From an uncultured Archangium sp. (GTDB lineage Bacteria; Myxococcota; Myxococcia; Myxococcales; Myxococcaceae): a DNA stretch of 8,510 nucleotides. Below, piece after piece: positions 1-7,412 of the stretch. The stretch is from assembly GCA_937875615.1 (NCBI GenBank), contig CALNBU010000629.1, positions 1-8,510 of the forward strand, in the 5' to 3' direction. A program made the position numbers and the translations under genes. Below the pieces are notes generated by a model, which was given only the letters and a program-made list of their open reading frames with translations, did not search any database and had not been told where the DNA came from. Every line of letters begins with the position of its first letter. Positions within the stretch are counted from its first letter, which is position 1.

Positions 1-1753
1 TGTCTTCCACCACCAGGTACGAGGTGTACGGCGTGACGATGCCGTACTTCTTCCCGAGGGTGACGATCTCGTCCTTCAGCTCCGCGCGCTCGCCGTGGAG
101 GCGAATCTCATCGAGCAGGAAGCCCAGCTTGCGGATGGCCCACAGGCGCGGCACGAAATGCCCGCCCCAGTCCGATCCGGCCACGGGCTCGGCCACGCGC
201 ACCCAGGTTCCCAGGGTCTCGCTGGCCGGCGCATTGTGCTTCCGGCCGTTGACGTGGCCCGACAGCACCACCGTGCCCTCCTTCGGGGTCCGGTAGCGCC
301 CCATCACCACCAGCTGCCCGCCCTTGAAGAGATCTCCCAGGCGCTTCGGGTACACGTCGAAGGCGCCGAAGGCCTTGAGGTCCAGCGCGAGATCCGCAAG
401 CACCGGGTTGGCCACCTTGTCGAAGAAGCCGCTGATCTTCAGCTCGATGTCCTTGCCGTCGCGCACGAAGTCGCTCACGCCCTGTCCTTCGTCGGCCACG
501 CGGTCGAGCAGGCGGGCGTTGAGATCCTCGCCCACGCCGAAGGTGAACACCCGGCTTCCCTGGTTGGCCTTCCTGGCGTTGGCGTTGATGGTGGCCTCCT
601 CGGTCTCGCCCACCGTGGGGTGGCCGTCGGTGATGAACATCACCATGTGCGGGCGGCCGCCGCGGTCCGCGCCGTCCTTCAATGCCCGGAGCATCGCCTC
701 GTCGATGGCGGTGCCGCCGATGGCCTCGAGGTTGGCCACGAAGTCGACCGCCTTCTTCACGTTGGCCGCGCTGGCGGTCTGCGGCGCCTCGAAGAGCGAC
801 TCCACGTCGGTGGAGAAGCGCACCACGTTGAACTCGTCGCGCTCGTTGAGCTTCTGCACGCAGTACTTGAGCGCCTCGCGCGCCAGCTTCATGCGCTCGC
901 CCATCATCGAGCCCGAGGTGTCGATGACGAAGGTCACCCGCTTGGCGGCGATCTCCTCCGCCTTGAGCTCCACCTTGGGCGAGATGAGCGCCATGAAGAA
1001 GCCGGGCTGTGACGGGTCGGCCCGGTGACTGAGGAAGTTGAGCCCCACCGCCTTCTCGGAGACCGTGAAGTAGAGGTCGAGATCCTTGGAGATGTCGGTG
1101 CCCGCGCCCTGCTCCAGCCCCGCCACCGCGTGGTGCTCGGACTTGCGCGAGATGCCCACCGGGTGCGTGGGCGAGTAGACGCTGCGCAGCGGCGTCTTCG
1201 AGCGGATGTTGGCCGAGAAGGTGAAGTCCTGCTTCACCTTGAGCTTCGGCGCGCCGCGGGTGCTGGCGCCCAGCGGGTAGTGGTACGCGTACAACCCGGC
1301 GTTGAAGTCGAGCACCTGGCTGAAGGTCAGCTCGATGCGCTGCTCGCCGTTGGCAGGCACGGGGAACACCCGGGCGCGGAAGGCGTCGGTGTCGATGTAC
1401 TCAAGCAGCCCGGGGTCCTGCAGGCGGCGCACGATGCCCTCGTAGATGGAGGCCGCCTTCTCCTTCTCCAGCACCTCGCCCTTCGTCTTCTTGCCGTTCA
1501 CCCACAGGTAGAAGTCCTGCAGGGCCGCGCCCTTCGGCAGCGGGAAGACGTAGTGCGCCTCGAGCTGGCGGGGGCTGGCGTTGACGAAGACCTGCTCCAC
1601 CCTGGTCACCGCGGCGCCGTCGATGATCTCCGCCGACACGCGCTGGTACTTGATGCTCAGCGGCCCCAGGCCGGTGTCGGTGGGGAGCAACATGCCCTGC
1701 GCAGACGCGAGCGGGGCAAGGAGGACGGCCACCAGCGGCAGAAGTCGGTTCAT
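1..1753 (-). CDS. Secreted VIT + VWA domain protein (3' end off the window)
   Basis: My reverse-strand translation is open for 584 codons from the ATG at 1753 to the left edge, so the C-terminus is missing. Residues 1-18 form a signal peptide (MNRLLPLV..., likely cut after ASA18), so the protein is exported. Residues about 25-150 match a VIT domain (vault / inter-alpha-trypsin-inhibitor type), including the VFPLPKGAALQDF and VFPVPANGEQRIELTF blocks. A von Willebrand A domain follows at about 270-440 with an intact metal-binding MIDAS site: D278-T-S280-G-S282, T348 in GGTA, and D376 in FITDGH. The segment KYGIVTPYTSYLVVED at the edge is typical of the region after the VWA domain in this family. 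A GGAG sits about 10 nt before the ATG. Known relatives are secreted or surface proteins presumed to bind ligands through a divalent cation; the ligand here is unknown. Whether the missing end carries a sorting or anchor signal cannot be seen. Confidence 0.93.
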   Translation of the reverse strand, partial: MNRLLPLVAVLLAPLASAQGMLLPTDTGLGPLSIKYQRVSAEIIDGAAVTRVEQVFVNASPRQLEAHYVFPLPKGAALQDFYLWVNGKKTKGEVLEKEKAASIYEGIVRRLQDPGLLEYIDTDAFRARVFPVPANGEQRIELTFSQVLDFNAGLYAYHYPLGASTRGAPKLKVKQDFTFSANIRSKTPLRSVYSPTHPVGISRKSEHHAVAGLEQGAGTDISKDLDLYFTVSEKAVGLNFLSHRADPSQPGFFMALISPKVELKAEEIAAKRVTFVIDTSGSMMGERMKLAREALKYCVQKLNERDEFNVVRFSTDVESLFEAPQTASAANVKKAVDFVANLEAIGGTAIDEAMLRALKDGADRGGRPHMVMFITDGHPTVGETEEATINANARKANQGSRVFTFGVGEDLNARLLDRVADEGQGVSDFVRDGKDIELKISGFFDKVANPVLADLALDLKAFGAFDVYPKRLGDLFKGGQLVVMGRYRTPKEGTVVLSGHVNGRKHNAPASETLGTWVRVAEPVAGSDWGGHFVPRLWAIRKLGFLLDEIRLHGERAELKDEIVTLGKKYGIVTPYTSYLVVED

Positions 1754-1894
1754 GAGGCGCTCCAACGAACGGGGAGCGGGGACGATCTCACAGTCGGTGA
1801 AAAGTCTCGCGGTTTCGGCGCGTTGACCCGCCGGAGCGCGGCGCCATCTTGGCTGTAGGCACCCGCGCCCCGGTTCCATACATTGCGCGCCGAA
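1754..1894. promoter_or_regulatory. Divergent intergenic region with 10-bp inverted repeat
   Basis: This 141-bp gap lies between the divergent VIT-VWA and GT-C-like genes and must hold the start signals of both. On the plus strand, TTGACC at 1823-1828 resembles a -35 box but has no good -10 at 17 bp. TACATT at 1879-1884, with TAGGCA 17 bp upstream, is an alternative that would give an almost leaderless transcript for the gene at 1895. A perfect 10-bp inverted repeat, TTTCGGCGCG at 1813-1822 and CGCGCCGAAA at 1886-1895, brackets this stretch; its right arm runs into the start codon at 1895. I could not pick a convincing promoter on the minus strand. Exact promoter positions remain uncertain. 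Confidence 0.4.
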
Positions 1895-3658
1895 ATGGCC
1901 TCTCCTTCGCCCGCGAGCCGGAACTCGAACGACACAGATCTCGACTGGATGGCGCCCATCGGGCTGCTGGTGCTGTTGGTGGTGCTGGCGCTGCGCTTCG
2001 TGGGGGAGCGGCCGTTCAACCTCGACAACGACAACTCCGCGCAGGTGGTGCAGTTCAGCATCTCCATCGCGGTGGTGGCGCTGCTGGGCTGGGGCCTCAA
2101 GCTCCAGTCAGAGGGCCGCGGCCGTCACCGGCAGGTGCTGCGCGACCGACTACTGGTGGTGCTCGGCATCTGCGGCTTCGCCGCCTACTTCAACTTCGGC
2201 CGGCTGCACTTCGGCAACTTCGTGCACATCTGGGACACCTACCACTACGTGATGGGGGCCAAGTACTTCCCGGAGATGGGCTACGACAAGATGTACGACT
2301 GCGCGGTGGTGGCCAACGCCGAGAACGGCCGGCGCGACGAGGTGAACCGGCAGAAGTTCACGGACCTCCGCACCAACGTCATCGTCGAGACCTTCGACAT
2401 CATGAAGCACCCGGAGCGCTGCAAGGCCCACTTCAGCCCCGAGCGTTGGGACGCCTACAAGCGCGACATCGCCGCCTTCCGTTCGATGGTGGGCGAGCAG
2501 CGCTGGAGGGACATCCACCTCGACCATGGCTACAACGCCACGCCGGTGTGGACGCTCGCGGGCTACTGGCTCGCCAACGAGAGCGGCCCGGTGACGCTCG
2601 ACAAGCTCAAGCAACTCAACCTGATAGACCCCATCTACCTCTTCCTCACGGTGCTGATGATCTGGTGGGCCTTCGGACCGCGCGCGTTCTCCATCGCAGC
2701 GGTGGTGTTGGGGTGTCACTTCGCCAACCGCTACTACTGGACCGGCGGCGCCTTCCTTCGCCACGACTGGATCTTCTTCTTCGTGGCCGCGGTGTGTCTG
2801 CTGAGGAAGAACTACCCGTTACTGGCCGGCATGGCCTTCGCCTACACCGTGCTGCTGCGGCTCTTCCCCGGCCTCGCCGTGGCCGGCGTCGCGGTGGCGG
2901 CCTTCGAGTTCTGGCGCGTCAACCGCAAGCTCGACCCCACCTTCGTGCGCTACGTGGTGGGCGGCGTCATCGCCACCGTGCTGCTGGTGGGCGCGTCGTT
3001 CCGCTTCGGAGGCCCCGAGGTGTGGATGCGCTTCAAGGACAACACCGTCAAGCACGCCAACACGCCGCTCACCAACCACATGGGCCTGCGCAGCATCCTC
3101 TCCTGGGACCCCAACAGCATCGGCCAGAAGACGGTGCGCCCGGGCGGCCTCGACTCCTGGTGGCTGTGGAAGCAGACCCGCGTCGACAACTGGAACACGC
3201 GCAAGCCGCTGATGTGGCTGGCCTTCGCCGCGGGCCTGTACCTGGTGTGGCTGGCGGTGCGCCACTCCGGCACCGCCCTGTACCTGGGCGCGGCCCTGGG
3301 CACCGGCTTCATCGTCATCGGCGCCGAGCTGACCAACTACTACTACTGCTTCCTGCTGGGCATCGCGGTGCTGCAGGAGCGGCGGCGGGAGGTGGGCATT
3401 CTGCTGGGCACCCTCTGCGCGGTGTCCCAGGTCCTCAACTGGGGCCTCTTCCCCTGGATGTCGCGCTGGCTCGACGAGCAGTACGTCACCATGTCGGCCG
3501 CCGCCCTGCTGGCGGTGGTGGGCATCTGGTGGCTCTTCACCCGGTACGCCGCCGACGCGGTGGCGCCCGAGGAGGCGCCGGTCCAGCTCTTCGGCGCCGC
3601 GGCGACGGAGCCGGCCGAGACGCGCCGGGAGAAGCCGGGCAAGAAGAAGCGCCGCTGA
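1895..3658 (+). CDS. Polytopic membrane protein, GT-C glycosyltransferase-like
   Basis: This 587-residue protein has roughly 11-13 hydrophobic segments: near residues 19-36, 51-67 and 86-101, then a cluster from about 245 to 368 and another from about 439 to 549. The basic stretch near 75-86 (RGRHRQVLRDR) and the basic C-terminal tail (KPGKKKRR) suggest those parts are cytoplasmic. That places residues about 103-244 outside as one large loop, with the conserved-looking HIWDTYHYVMGAKYFPEMGY stretch (D114) at its start, cysteines C136 and C176, and HGYNATPVW near its end. An acidic residue in an early outer loop of a many-pass protein is typical of GT-C glycosyltransferases using polyprenyl-phosphate donors (GT39, GT87 and similar). 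I infer such a role from architecture only; no family signature is certain. The ATG at 1895 is preferred over a TTG at 1883. Neither has a clear Shine-Dalgarno sequence, and a leaderless start is possible. It could also be a polytopic protein of another kind. Confidence 0.6.
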   Translation: MASPSPASRNSNDTDLDWMAPIGLLVLLVVLALRFVGERPFNLDNDNSAQVVQFSISIAVVALLGWGLKLQSEGRGRHRQVLRDRLLVVLGICGFAAYFNFGRLHFGNFVHIWDTYHYVMGAKYFPEMGYDKMYDCAVVANAENGRRDEVNRQKFTDLRTNVIVETFDIMKHPERCKAHFSPERWDAYKRDIAAFRSMVGEQRWRDIHLDHGYNATPVWTLAGYWLANESGPVTLDKLKQLNLIDPIYLFLTVLMIWWAFGPRAFSIAAVVLGCHFANRYYWTGGAFLRHDWIFFFVAAVCLLRKNYPLLAGMAFAYTVLLRLFPGLAVAGVAVAAFEFWRVNRKLDPTFVRYVVGGVIATVLLVGASFRFGGPEVWMRFKDNTVKHANTPLTNHMGLRSILSWDPNSIGQKTVRPGGLDSWWLWKQTRVDNWNTRKPLMWLAFAAGLYLVWLAVRHSGTALYLGAALGTGFIVIGAELTNYYYCFLLGIAVLQERRREVGILLGTLCAVSQVLNWGLFPWMSRWLDEQYVTMSAAALLAVVGIWWLFTRYAADAVAPEEAPVQLFGAAATEPAETRREKPGKKKRR

Positions 3659-3690
3659 GCTCCGCGTCCCGCGGCGGGTAGACACGACGA

Positions 3691-3719
3691 CGCCCCCGAC
3701 GCGGAGTGCGTTGGGGGCG
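3691..3719. terminator. Strong hairpin between convergent genes, likely bidirectional terminator
   Basis: CGCCCCCGACGC (3691-3702) pairs with GCGTTGGGGGCG (3708-3719) over 12 bp with one G-T wobble, closing a 5-nt GGAGT loop. It sits 32 bp after the stop of the GT-C-like gene and 35 bp after the stop of the yceI-family gene, as expected for a shared terminator. There is no run of T on either side, so it may be a weak or Rho-assisted terminator, or a 3'-end stabilising structure, rather than a classic intrinsic one. Confidence 0.65.
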
Positions 3720-3754
3720 GCTCGATGCTGCGATCTGCGTTGGAGCGCGTCAGC

Positions 3755-4342
3755 TCACTTGGCATCGGCGGCGATGAGCTCGCCGTCGATGCTGACCTTC
3801 ACCTCGTCACCGACCAGCACGCCGCCGGTCTCCAGCGCCACGTTCCAGGTCAGGCCGAAGTCCTTCCGGTTCAAGGTGGTGGTGCCGGAGAAGCCGCGGG
3901 TCTTCTTCTTGCTGAAGGGGTTGGTGGTCTCGGCCGACAGCTCGGTGTCGAGGATGACCGACTTGGTCACGCCCTTGATGGTCAGGTCTCCGGTGACCTT
4001 GAGCGCCTTGCCCTTGCCCTTCGCCACCTTGGTCGACTTGAAGATGACGGTCGGGAACTTCTCGGCGTCGAAGAACTCCGGGCTGCGGAGGTGATCATCG
4101 CGCTTCGCGTCTCGGGTGTTGATGCCCTTGACGTCGATGCTGGCCTCGAAGGTGGACTTCGAGATGTCCTTGTCGTCGATGTCGACCTTGCCCGTCACCG
4201 CGCCCAGCGTGCCGTGCACGGTGGAGACGGCGAGGTGCTTGACCGAGAAGTTGGCCGACGCGTGGGAGCCGTCGATGTCGTACGGCGCGGCGAGAGAGAG
4301 CGACGACAACGCGAGCGCGGCGGACAGCAGGAGCTTCTTCAT
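3755..4342 (-). CDS. YceI family periplasmic protein
   Basis: This 195-residue protein has a signal peptide (MKKLLLSAALALSSLSLA, cut near residue 18) followed by a full YceI-like lipocalin-type beta-barrel. Family marks visible are YDIDGSHASANFSVKHL (21-37), the RDDHLRSPEFFDAEKFPTV block (81-99), GDLTIKGVTK (118-127), FGLTWN (163-168) and the closing VGDEVKVSIDGEL (177-189). Characterised YceI proteins bind isoprenoid-type molecules such as polyprenyl or quinone-like lipids in the periplasm; the ligand here is not predictable. Length is normal for the family, and the mature part contains no cysteine. The ATG is preceded by AAGGAAAGG about 9 nt upstream, a good ribosome-binding site that fixes the start. 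It lies downstream of secF on the same strand but beyond an intrinsic terminator, so it is probably a separate unit. Its ribosome-binding site is complementary to sequence just upstream of that terminator. Confidence 0.93.
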   Translation of the reverse strand: MKKLLLSAALALSSLSLAAPYDIDGSHASANFSVKHLAVSTVHGTLGAVTGKVDIDDKDISKSTFEASIDVKGINTRDAKRDDHLRSPEFFDAEKFPTVIFKSTKVAKGKGKALKVTGDLTIKGVTKSVILDTELSAETTNPFSKKKTRGFSGTTTLNRKDFGLTWNVALETGGVLVGDEVKVSIDGELIAADAK

Positions 4343-4344
4343 GG

Positions 4345-4434
4345 GGTGTTACCTTTCCTTGAGTTGATGAAACGAAAACGACGACGCCTTCCTAATGGCG
4401 TCGTCGCATCGCTGCCCCGGGAAAGGTTGGCACC
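4345..4434 (-). promoter_or_regulatory. yceI leader: sequence complementary to the ribosome-binding site flanks a terminator
   Basis: In RNA read from the minus strand, ACCUUUCC (4427-4420) is perfectly complementary to GGAAAGGU (4358-4351), which contains the yceI Shine-Dalgarno sequence. Beyond a small internal loop, GGUG (4434-4431) can also pair with CACC (4348-4345), giving about 12 bp that enclose the secF terminator hairpin and reach to within 2 nt of the yceI start codon. A transcript coming through from secF could thus hide the yceI ribosome-binding site, whereas one starting downstream of 4420 could not. The pairing is seen in the sequence; a regulatory effect is inferred. I find no convincing promoter for yceI in the 122-bp gap. 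Confidence 0.4.
4370..4406 (-). terminator. Intrinsic terminator of the yajC-secD-secF operon
   Basis: On the minus strand CGACGACGCC (4406-4397) and GGCGTCGTCG (4388-4379) form a perfect 10-bp, GC-rich stem with an 8-nt loop, followed at once by TTTTCGTTT (4378-4370). This is a textbook Rho-independent terminator pointing away from secF, whose stop lies about 60 bp upstream. It ends only 27 bp before the yceI start codon, so a separate yceI promoter must lie within or upstream of it. Confidence 0.85.
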
Positions 4435-4462
4435 AGTGCGTTCCAGCAGTGGAACGCAACTG
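4434..4462 (-). other. Second hairpin directly after the secF stop
   Basis: CAGT-GCGTTCCA (4434-4445) and TGGAACGC-A-ACTG (4450-4462) form a 12-bp stem with a single bulged A at 4458 and a 4-nt loop. It begins 2 nt after the secF stop codon and is not followed by a T run, so it is unlikely to be the terminator itself. It may protect the 3' end of the operon mRNA or serve as a protein-binding palindrome; neither can be shown from sequence. Confidence 0.6.
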
Positions 4463-4464
4463 CC

Positions 4465-5616
4465 TCAGACCGCGCGCGGCGCGGCGCCGCCGTGGTCCTG
4501 CTTGGCGTGCTCGCGCTCGTCGAGCCACAGCACCAGCGGGCTGGCGATGTACACCGACGAGTAGGTCCCGACGAGGATGCCCACCAGCATCGCGGCGGCG
4601 AAGTCGAAGATCTCACCCACGCCGTACACCAACAGGCCCACCAGCGAGAGCGCGGTCACCCCGGAGGTGAGGATGGTGCGCGCCAGGGTGTCGTTGATGG
4701 CGATGTTGATGATCTCCGGGAGCGGCTTGCCCTTGTACTTCACCATCTCCTCGCGGATACGGTCGTAGATCACGATGGTGTCGTTGATGGAGTAGCCGAT
4801 GATGGTCAACAGCACCGCGATGGAGGTGAGGTTGAACTCACGCCGCGAGACGAGGAAGTACCCCGCCACCATCACCACATCGTGCAGCATCGAGAGCAGC
4901 GCGCCGGGGCCGAACTTGAGGTCGAAGCGGAAGGCCACGTAGATGAGGATGGCGAGCATCGCGTACAGGAGCGCCATGATGCCCTTGTTGCGGAGCTGCT
5001 CGCCGACCTGCGGACCCACGTAGTCGATGCGGCGAACCTCGAAGTCCGCTCCCACCAGGCCCGCCTTCAGCGCCGCCGTCACCTTGTCTGCCATGCCCGC
5101 CGACACCACCTGGTAGTCGATGCCGCCAGCGGCCTCGCCCATCGAGCGGACCTCCTTCACGCCGGTCCCCGAGCCTTCCACCGCGCTCTTGATGCGCTCC
5201 TCGTCGACCTTGTTCTTGAAGCGGACGCCGATGAGGCCGTTGTCGAGGCTCTTGGTGATCGACACCACCTCGCCCAGCTTGCGGAGGGCCTCCTCGGCGT
5301 GCACCGAGTTCTCCTCGGTCAGCTGCGTGACGCCGCCCATGCGGAGGATGAAGGTGTTCTCCTTCGCCTCTCCGATGCCCTGCACCGTTGGCTCGTGCAG
5401 GCCGCCCTTCACCGCGCCCTCACGCACCTGCTCGGCGGTGGTGGCCTGGCTGAACTTCACCTCCACCACCGTGCCGCCCGCGAAGTCGACGCCGAAGTTG
5501 AAGCCGAACACCGCGATGCCCACGATGATGGCGATGTTCACCACCGACGAGAGGAAGATGGCGATCTTCCGCTTGCCGATGAAATCGAAGTTGGTCTTGC
5601 CCTTGATGATTCGCAT
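4465..5616 (-). CDS. secF: Protein translocase subunit SecF
   Basis: SecF is the partner of SecD in the RND-like complex that uses the proton-motive force to aid the late steps of SecYEG export at the inner membrane. The 383-residue protein shows the first membrane segment (about 18-40), the signature GVDFAGGT (42-49), a periplasmic P1 region (about 50-200), VGPQVGEQL (200-208), and a five-segment membrane core containing LHD (D246) and GYSINDTIVIYDRIRE (274-289), the conserved SecF core motifs. E. coli SecF has 323 residues; the extra length here lies mainly in P1. The start ATG is preceded by TAAGGAG, which overlaps the secD TAA stop with 10 nt spacing, implying tight translational coupling. 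A GC-rich hairpin with a T run lies beyond the stop and closes the operon. Confidence 0.98.
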   Translation of the reverse strand: MRIIKGKTNFDFIGKRKIAIFLSSVVNIAIIVGIAVFGFNFGVDFAGGTVVEVKFSQATTAEQVREGAVKGGLHEPTVQGIGEAKENTFILRMGGVTQLTEENSVHAEEALRKLGEVVSITKSLDNGLIGVRFKNKVDEERIKSAVEGSGTGVKEVRSMGEAAGGIDYQVVSAGMADKVTAALKAGLVGADFEVRRIDYVGPQVGEQLRNKGIMALLYAMLAILIYVAFRFDLKFGPGALLSMLHDVVMVAGYFLVSRREFNLTSIAVLLTIIGYSINDTIVIYDRIREEMVKYKGKPLPEIINIAINDTLARTILTSGVTALSLVGLLVYGVGEIFDFAAAMLVGILVGTYSSVYIASPLVLWLDEREHAKQDHGGAAPRAV

Positions 5617-5630
5617 GGTGTGCGGGCTCC

Positions 5631-7409
5631 TTAAACTGAGACGCGCGTCGCGTTCCGGCCGTGGATCAGCCAGGTGATGATGAGGCGCGTGACGACGATG
5701 GACGTGAAGAGAGAAGCGATGAGACCGATGATCAGCGTCGTGGCGAAGCCCTGCACCGGCCCGGTCCCCGTGAACATGAGGATGAAGCCGGCGATGAGCG
5801 CGGTGACGTGCGCGTCGAAGATGGTCCAGAAGGCGCGGTCGTAGCCGGCGTCGACCGCCTGGCGCGCCGACATTCCGGCGTCGAGCTCTTCACGGATGCG
5901 CTCGTTGATGAGCACGTTGGCGTCGACCGCGATGCCCAGGGTGAGCACGAAGCCGGCGATGCCCGGCAGCGTCAGCGTGGCGCCGAACACCGCGAGGCCA
6001 GCGAGGATCAGCGCGCCGTTGAGGATGAGCGCCACGTCGGCCACCAGGCCCGACACCTTGTAGTAGATGGCCATGAACAGCACGACCAGCAGCAGGCCGA
6101 TGCCCGCCGCCAACGTGCCCTTCTTGATCAGCTCGTCGCCCAGCGAGGCGCCCACCTGGCGAATCTCACCGATGGTGACCGGCGCGGGGAGCGCGCCCGA
6201 CTGCAGCGTGGTGGCGAGCAGCTTGCCGTACTCCTTCGCCTCCGGGCCCATGCGGCCGAAGGAGATCGAGCCGGACTCGGAGATCTGCGACTGGATGGAC
6301 GGCGCCGACATCACGTTGTCGTCGAGGACGATGCCCATCTGCCGGTCGACGTGCGCGCCGGTGAGCTCGCCCATCTGCCTGGCGCCCTCAGGCTGCATCT
6401 CGAACTGCACGTGGTACTGGCCGCGGTTGTTCGGCACGCCCGGGAAGTAGGCGGTGCGCAGCAGGTCGCCCGCCACGTTCGCCGACTCCAGCAGGTAGGT
6501 CTGGTACTTCACGCACTGGCGCTTGGGGCCCGGGGCCGTCACGCAGTGGGTGAGCACCTTCTGGCCCGCCGGGACCTTGCCGTCGACGTAGGCCAACAGC
6601 GCCGCGCGGTCCTCGGACTCGAGGTAGGGCGGGTTCGGCGAGTCGTCGCTGCCGCGCACCATCGACAGGCGGATGAGCTCGGTGTCTTCCGGCGGCGACG
6701 AGGTGAAGATGTTCGAGAAGAAGGAGGAGTCCTGCGCCACGATGCGGAACTCGAGCTGCGCGGTGGTGCCGATGAGCTCCTTGACCTGCTCGGGGTCCGA
6801 CTGGCCGGGGAGCGAGATCTGGATCTGGTCGGTGCCCAGCTTGGAGATCTGGACCTCCGCCACGCCCCACTTGTCGATGCGCTGACGGATGCGGAGGATC
6901 GCCATGTCCAGCGCCTCTTCCGAGGAGCCGGCGAGCGCCAGGCTGTTGAGCTCCAGCACCAGGGTGGCGCCGTCGCGGCGCACCAGCGAGAAGTCGGTGA
7001 AGGTGTCGAGGATCGACTTGGAGATGGCCTCCGCGGTGGCGGGGTCCTTCACGCGCAACGTCACGCGGTTGGTGTTGGGGTCGACGTCGGGCACCTCGAG
7101 CTCACCGAGCTTCTTGCTCTCGACCCACGAGACCATCGACGCCGCGCGACGCTCGGCCTTCTTGGTCAGCGCGGTCTTCATGTCGACGTGCATGACGAGG
7201 TGAATGCCGCCCTGCAGGTCGAGACCCAACGACAGGCGGAAGCGCGCGGGCGGCGCCCACGCGGGGAGCACCTCCTCGAGCTTCTGTACGTCGTTGCGAT
7301 CGGCGCGCTCGAGGCGGAAGAACGAATAGTAGGTCGGCACCAGCATCCACGCCGTGAAGAAGGTGACGGCGAGAATGATGACCAGACGCGTGTACCAGCT
7401 GCGGTCCAT
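5631..7409 (-). CDS. secD: Protein translocase subunit SecD
   Basis: SecD works with SecF and YajC at the SecYEG channel, and its periplasmic head helps pull preproteins across. The 592-residue protein has a first membrane segment (about 8-28), LGLDLQGGIHLVM (61-73), a long periplasmic P1 region to about 425 that includes RIRQRIDKWGVAE (173-185), the SGALPAP block (404-410), and a core of membrane segments with LGIAVDANVLINERIREEL (491-509), where D496 matches the conserved proton-path aspartate. Length is close to that of other proteobacterial SecD proteins (E. coli 615). Its only two cysteines, C289 and C299, both lie in the periplasmic head. The ATG is 3 bp after the yajC stop, and an AGGAG inside the end of yajC (9 nt spacing) serves as its ribosome-binding site, so the genes are co-transcribed and probably coupled. 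Confidence 0.98.
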   Translation of the reverse strand: MDRSWYTRLVIILAVTFFTAWMLVPTYYSFFRLERADRNDVQKLEEVLPAWAPPARFRLSLGLDLQGGIHLVMHVDMKTALTKKAERRAASMVSWVESKKLGELEVPDVDPNTNRVTLRVKDPATAEAISKSILDTFTDFSLVRRDGATLVLELNSLALAGSSEEALDMAILRIRQRIDKWGVAEVQISKLGTDQIQISLPGQSDPEQVKELIGTTAQLEFRIVAQDSSFFSNIFTSSPPEDTELIRLSMVRGSDDSPNPPYLESEDRAALLAYVDGKVPAGQKVLTHCVTAPGPKRQCVKYQTYLLESANVAGDLLRTAYFPGVPNNRGQYHVQFEMQPEGARQMGELTGAHVDRQMGIVLDDNVMSAPSIQSQISESGSISFGRMGPEAKEYGKLLATTLQSGALPAPVTIGEIRQVGASLGDELIKKGTLAAGIGLLLVVLFMAIYYKVSGLVADVALILNGALILAGLAVFGATLTLPGIAGFVLTLGIAVDANVLINERIREELDAGMSARQAVDAGYDRAFWTIFDAHVTALIAGFILMFTGTGPVQGFATTLIIGLIASLFTSIVVTRLIITWLIHGRNATRVSV

Positions 7410-7412
7410 CGC

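Noticed and set aside
95..1858. Plus-strand open frames of 305 and 277 codons over the left part
   Set aside because: The minus strand encodes a continuous VIT-VWA protein with signal peptide and intact MIDAS residues, so these are shadows.
1849..3681. A 610-codon plus-strand frame overlapping the GT-C-like gene
   Set aside because: It is an Arg/Gly/Ala/His-rich frame-shifted reading of the same region; the frame starting at 1895 gives coherent membrane segments.
4492..5634. A 380-codon plus-strand open frame opposite secF
   Set aside because: Same shadow effect; secF on the minus strand has all its conserved motifs and a good ribosome-binding site.
4465..7409. Possible fused secDF or a frameshift between secD and secF
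   Set aside because: secD has a proper TAA stop and secF its own ATG with a Shine-Dalgarno sequence overlapping that stop; they are two separate, coupled genes.
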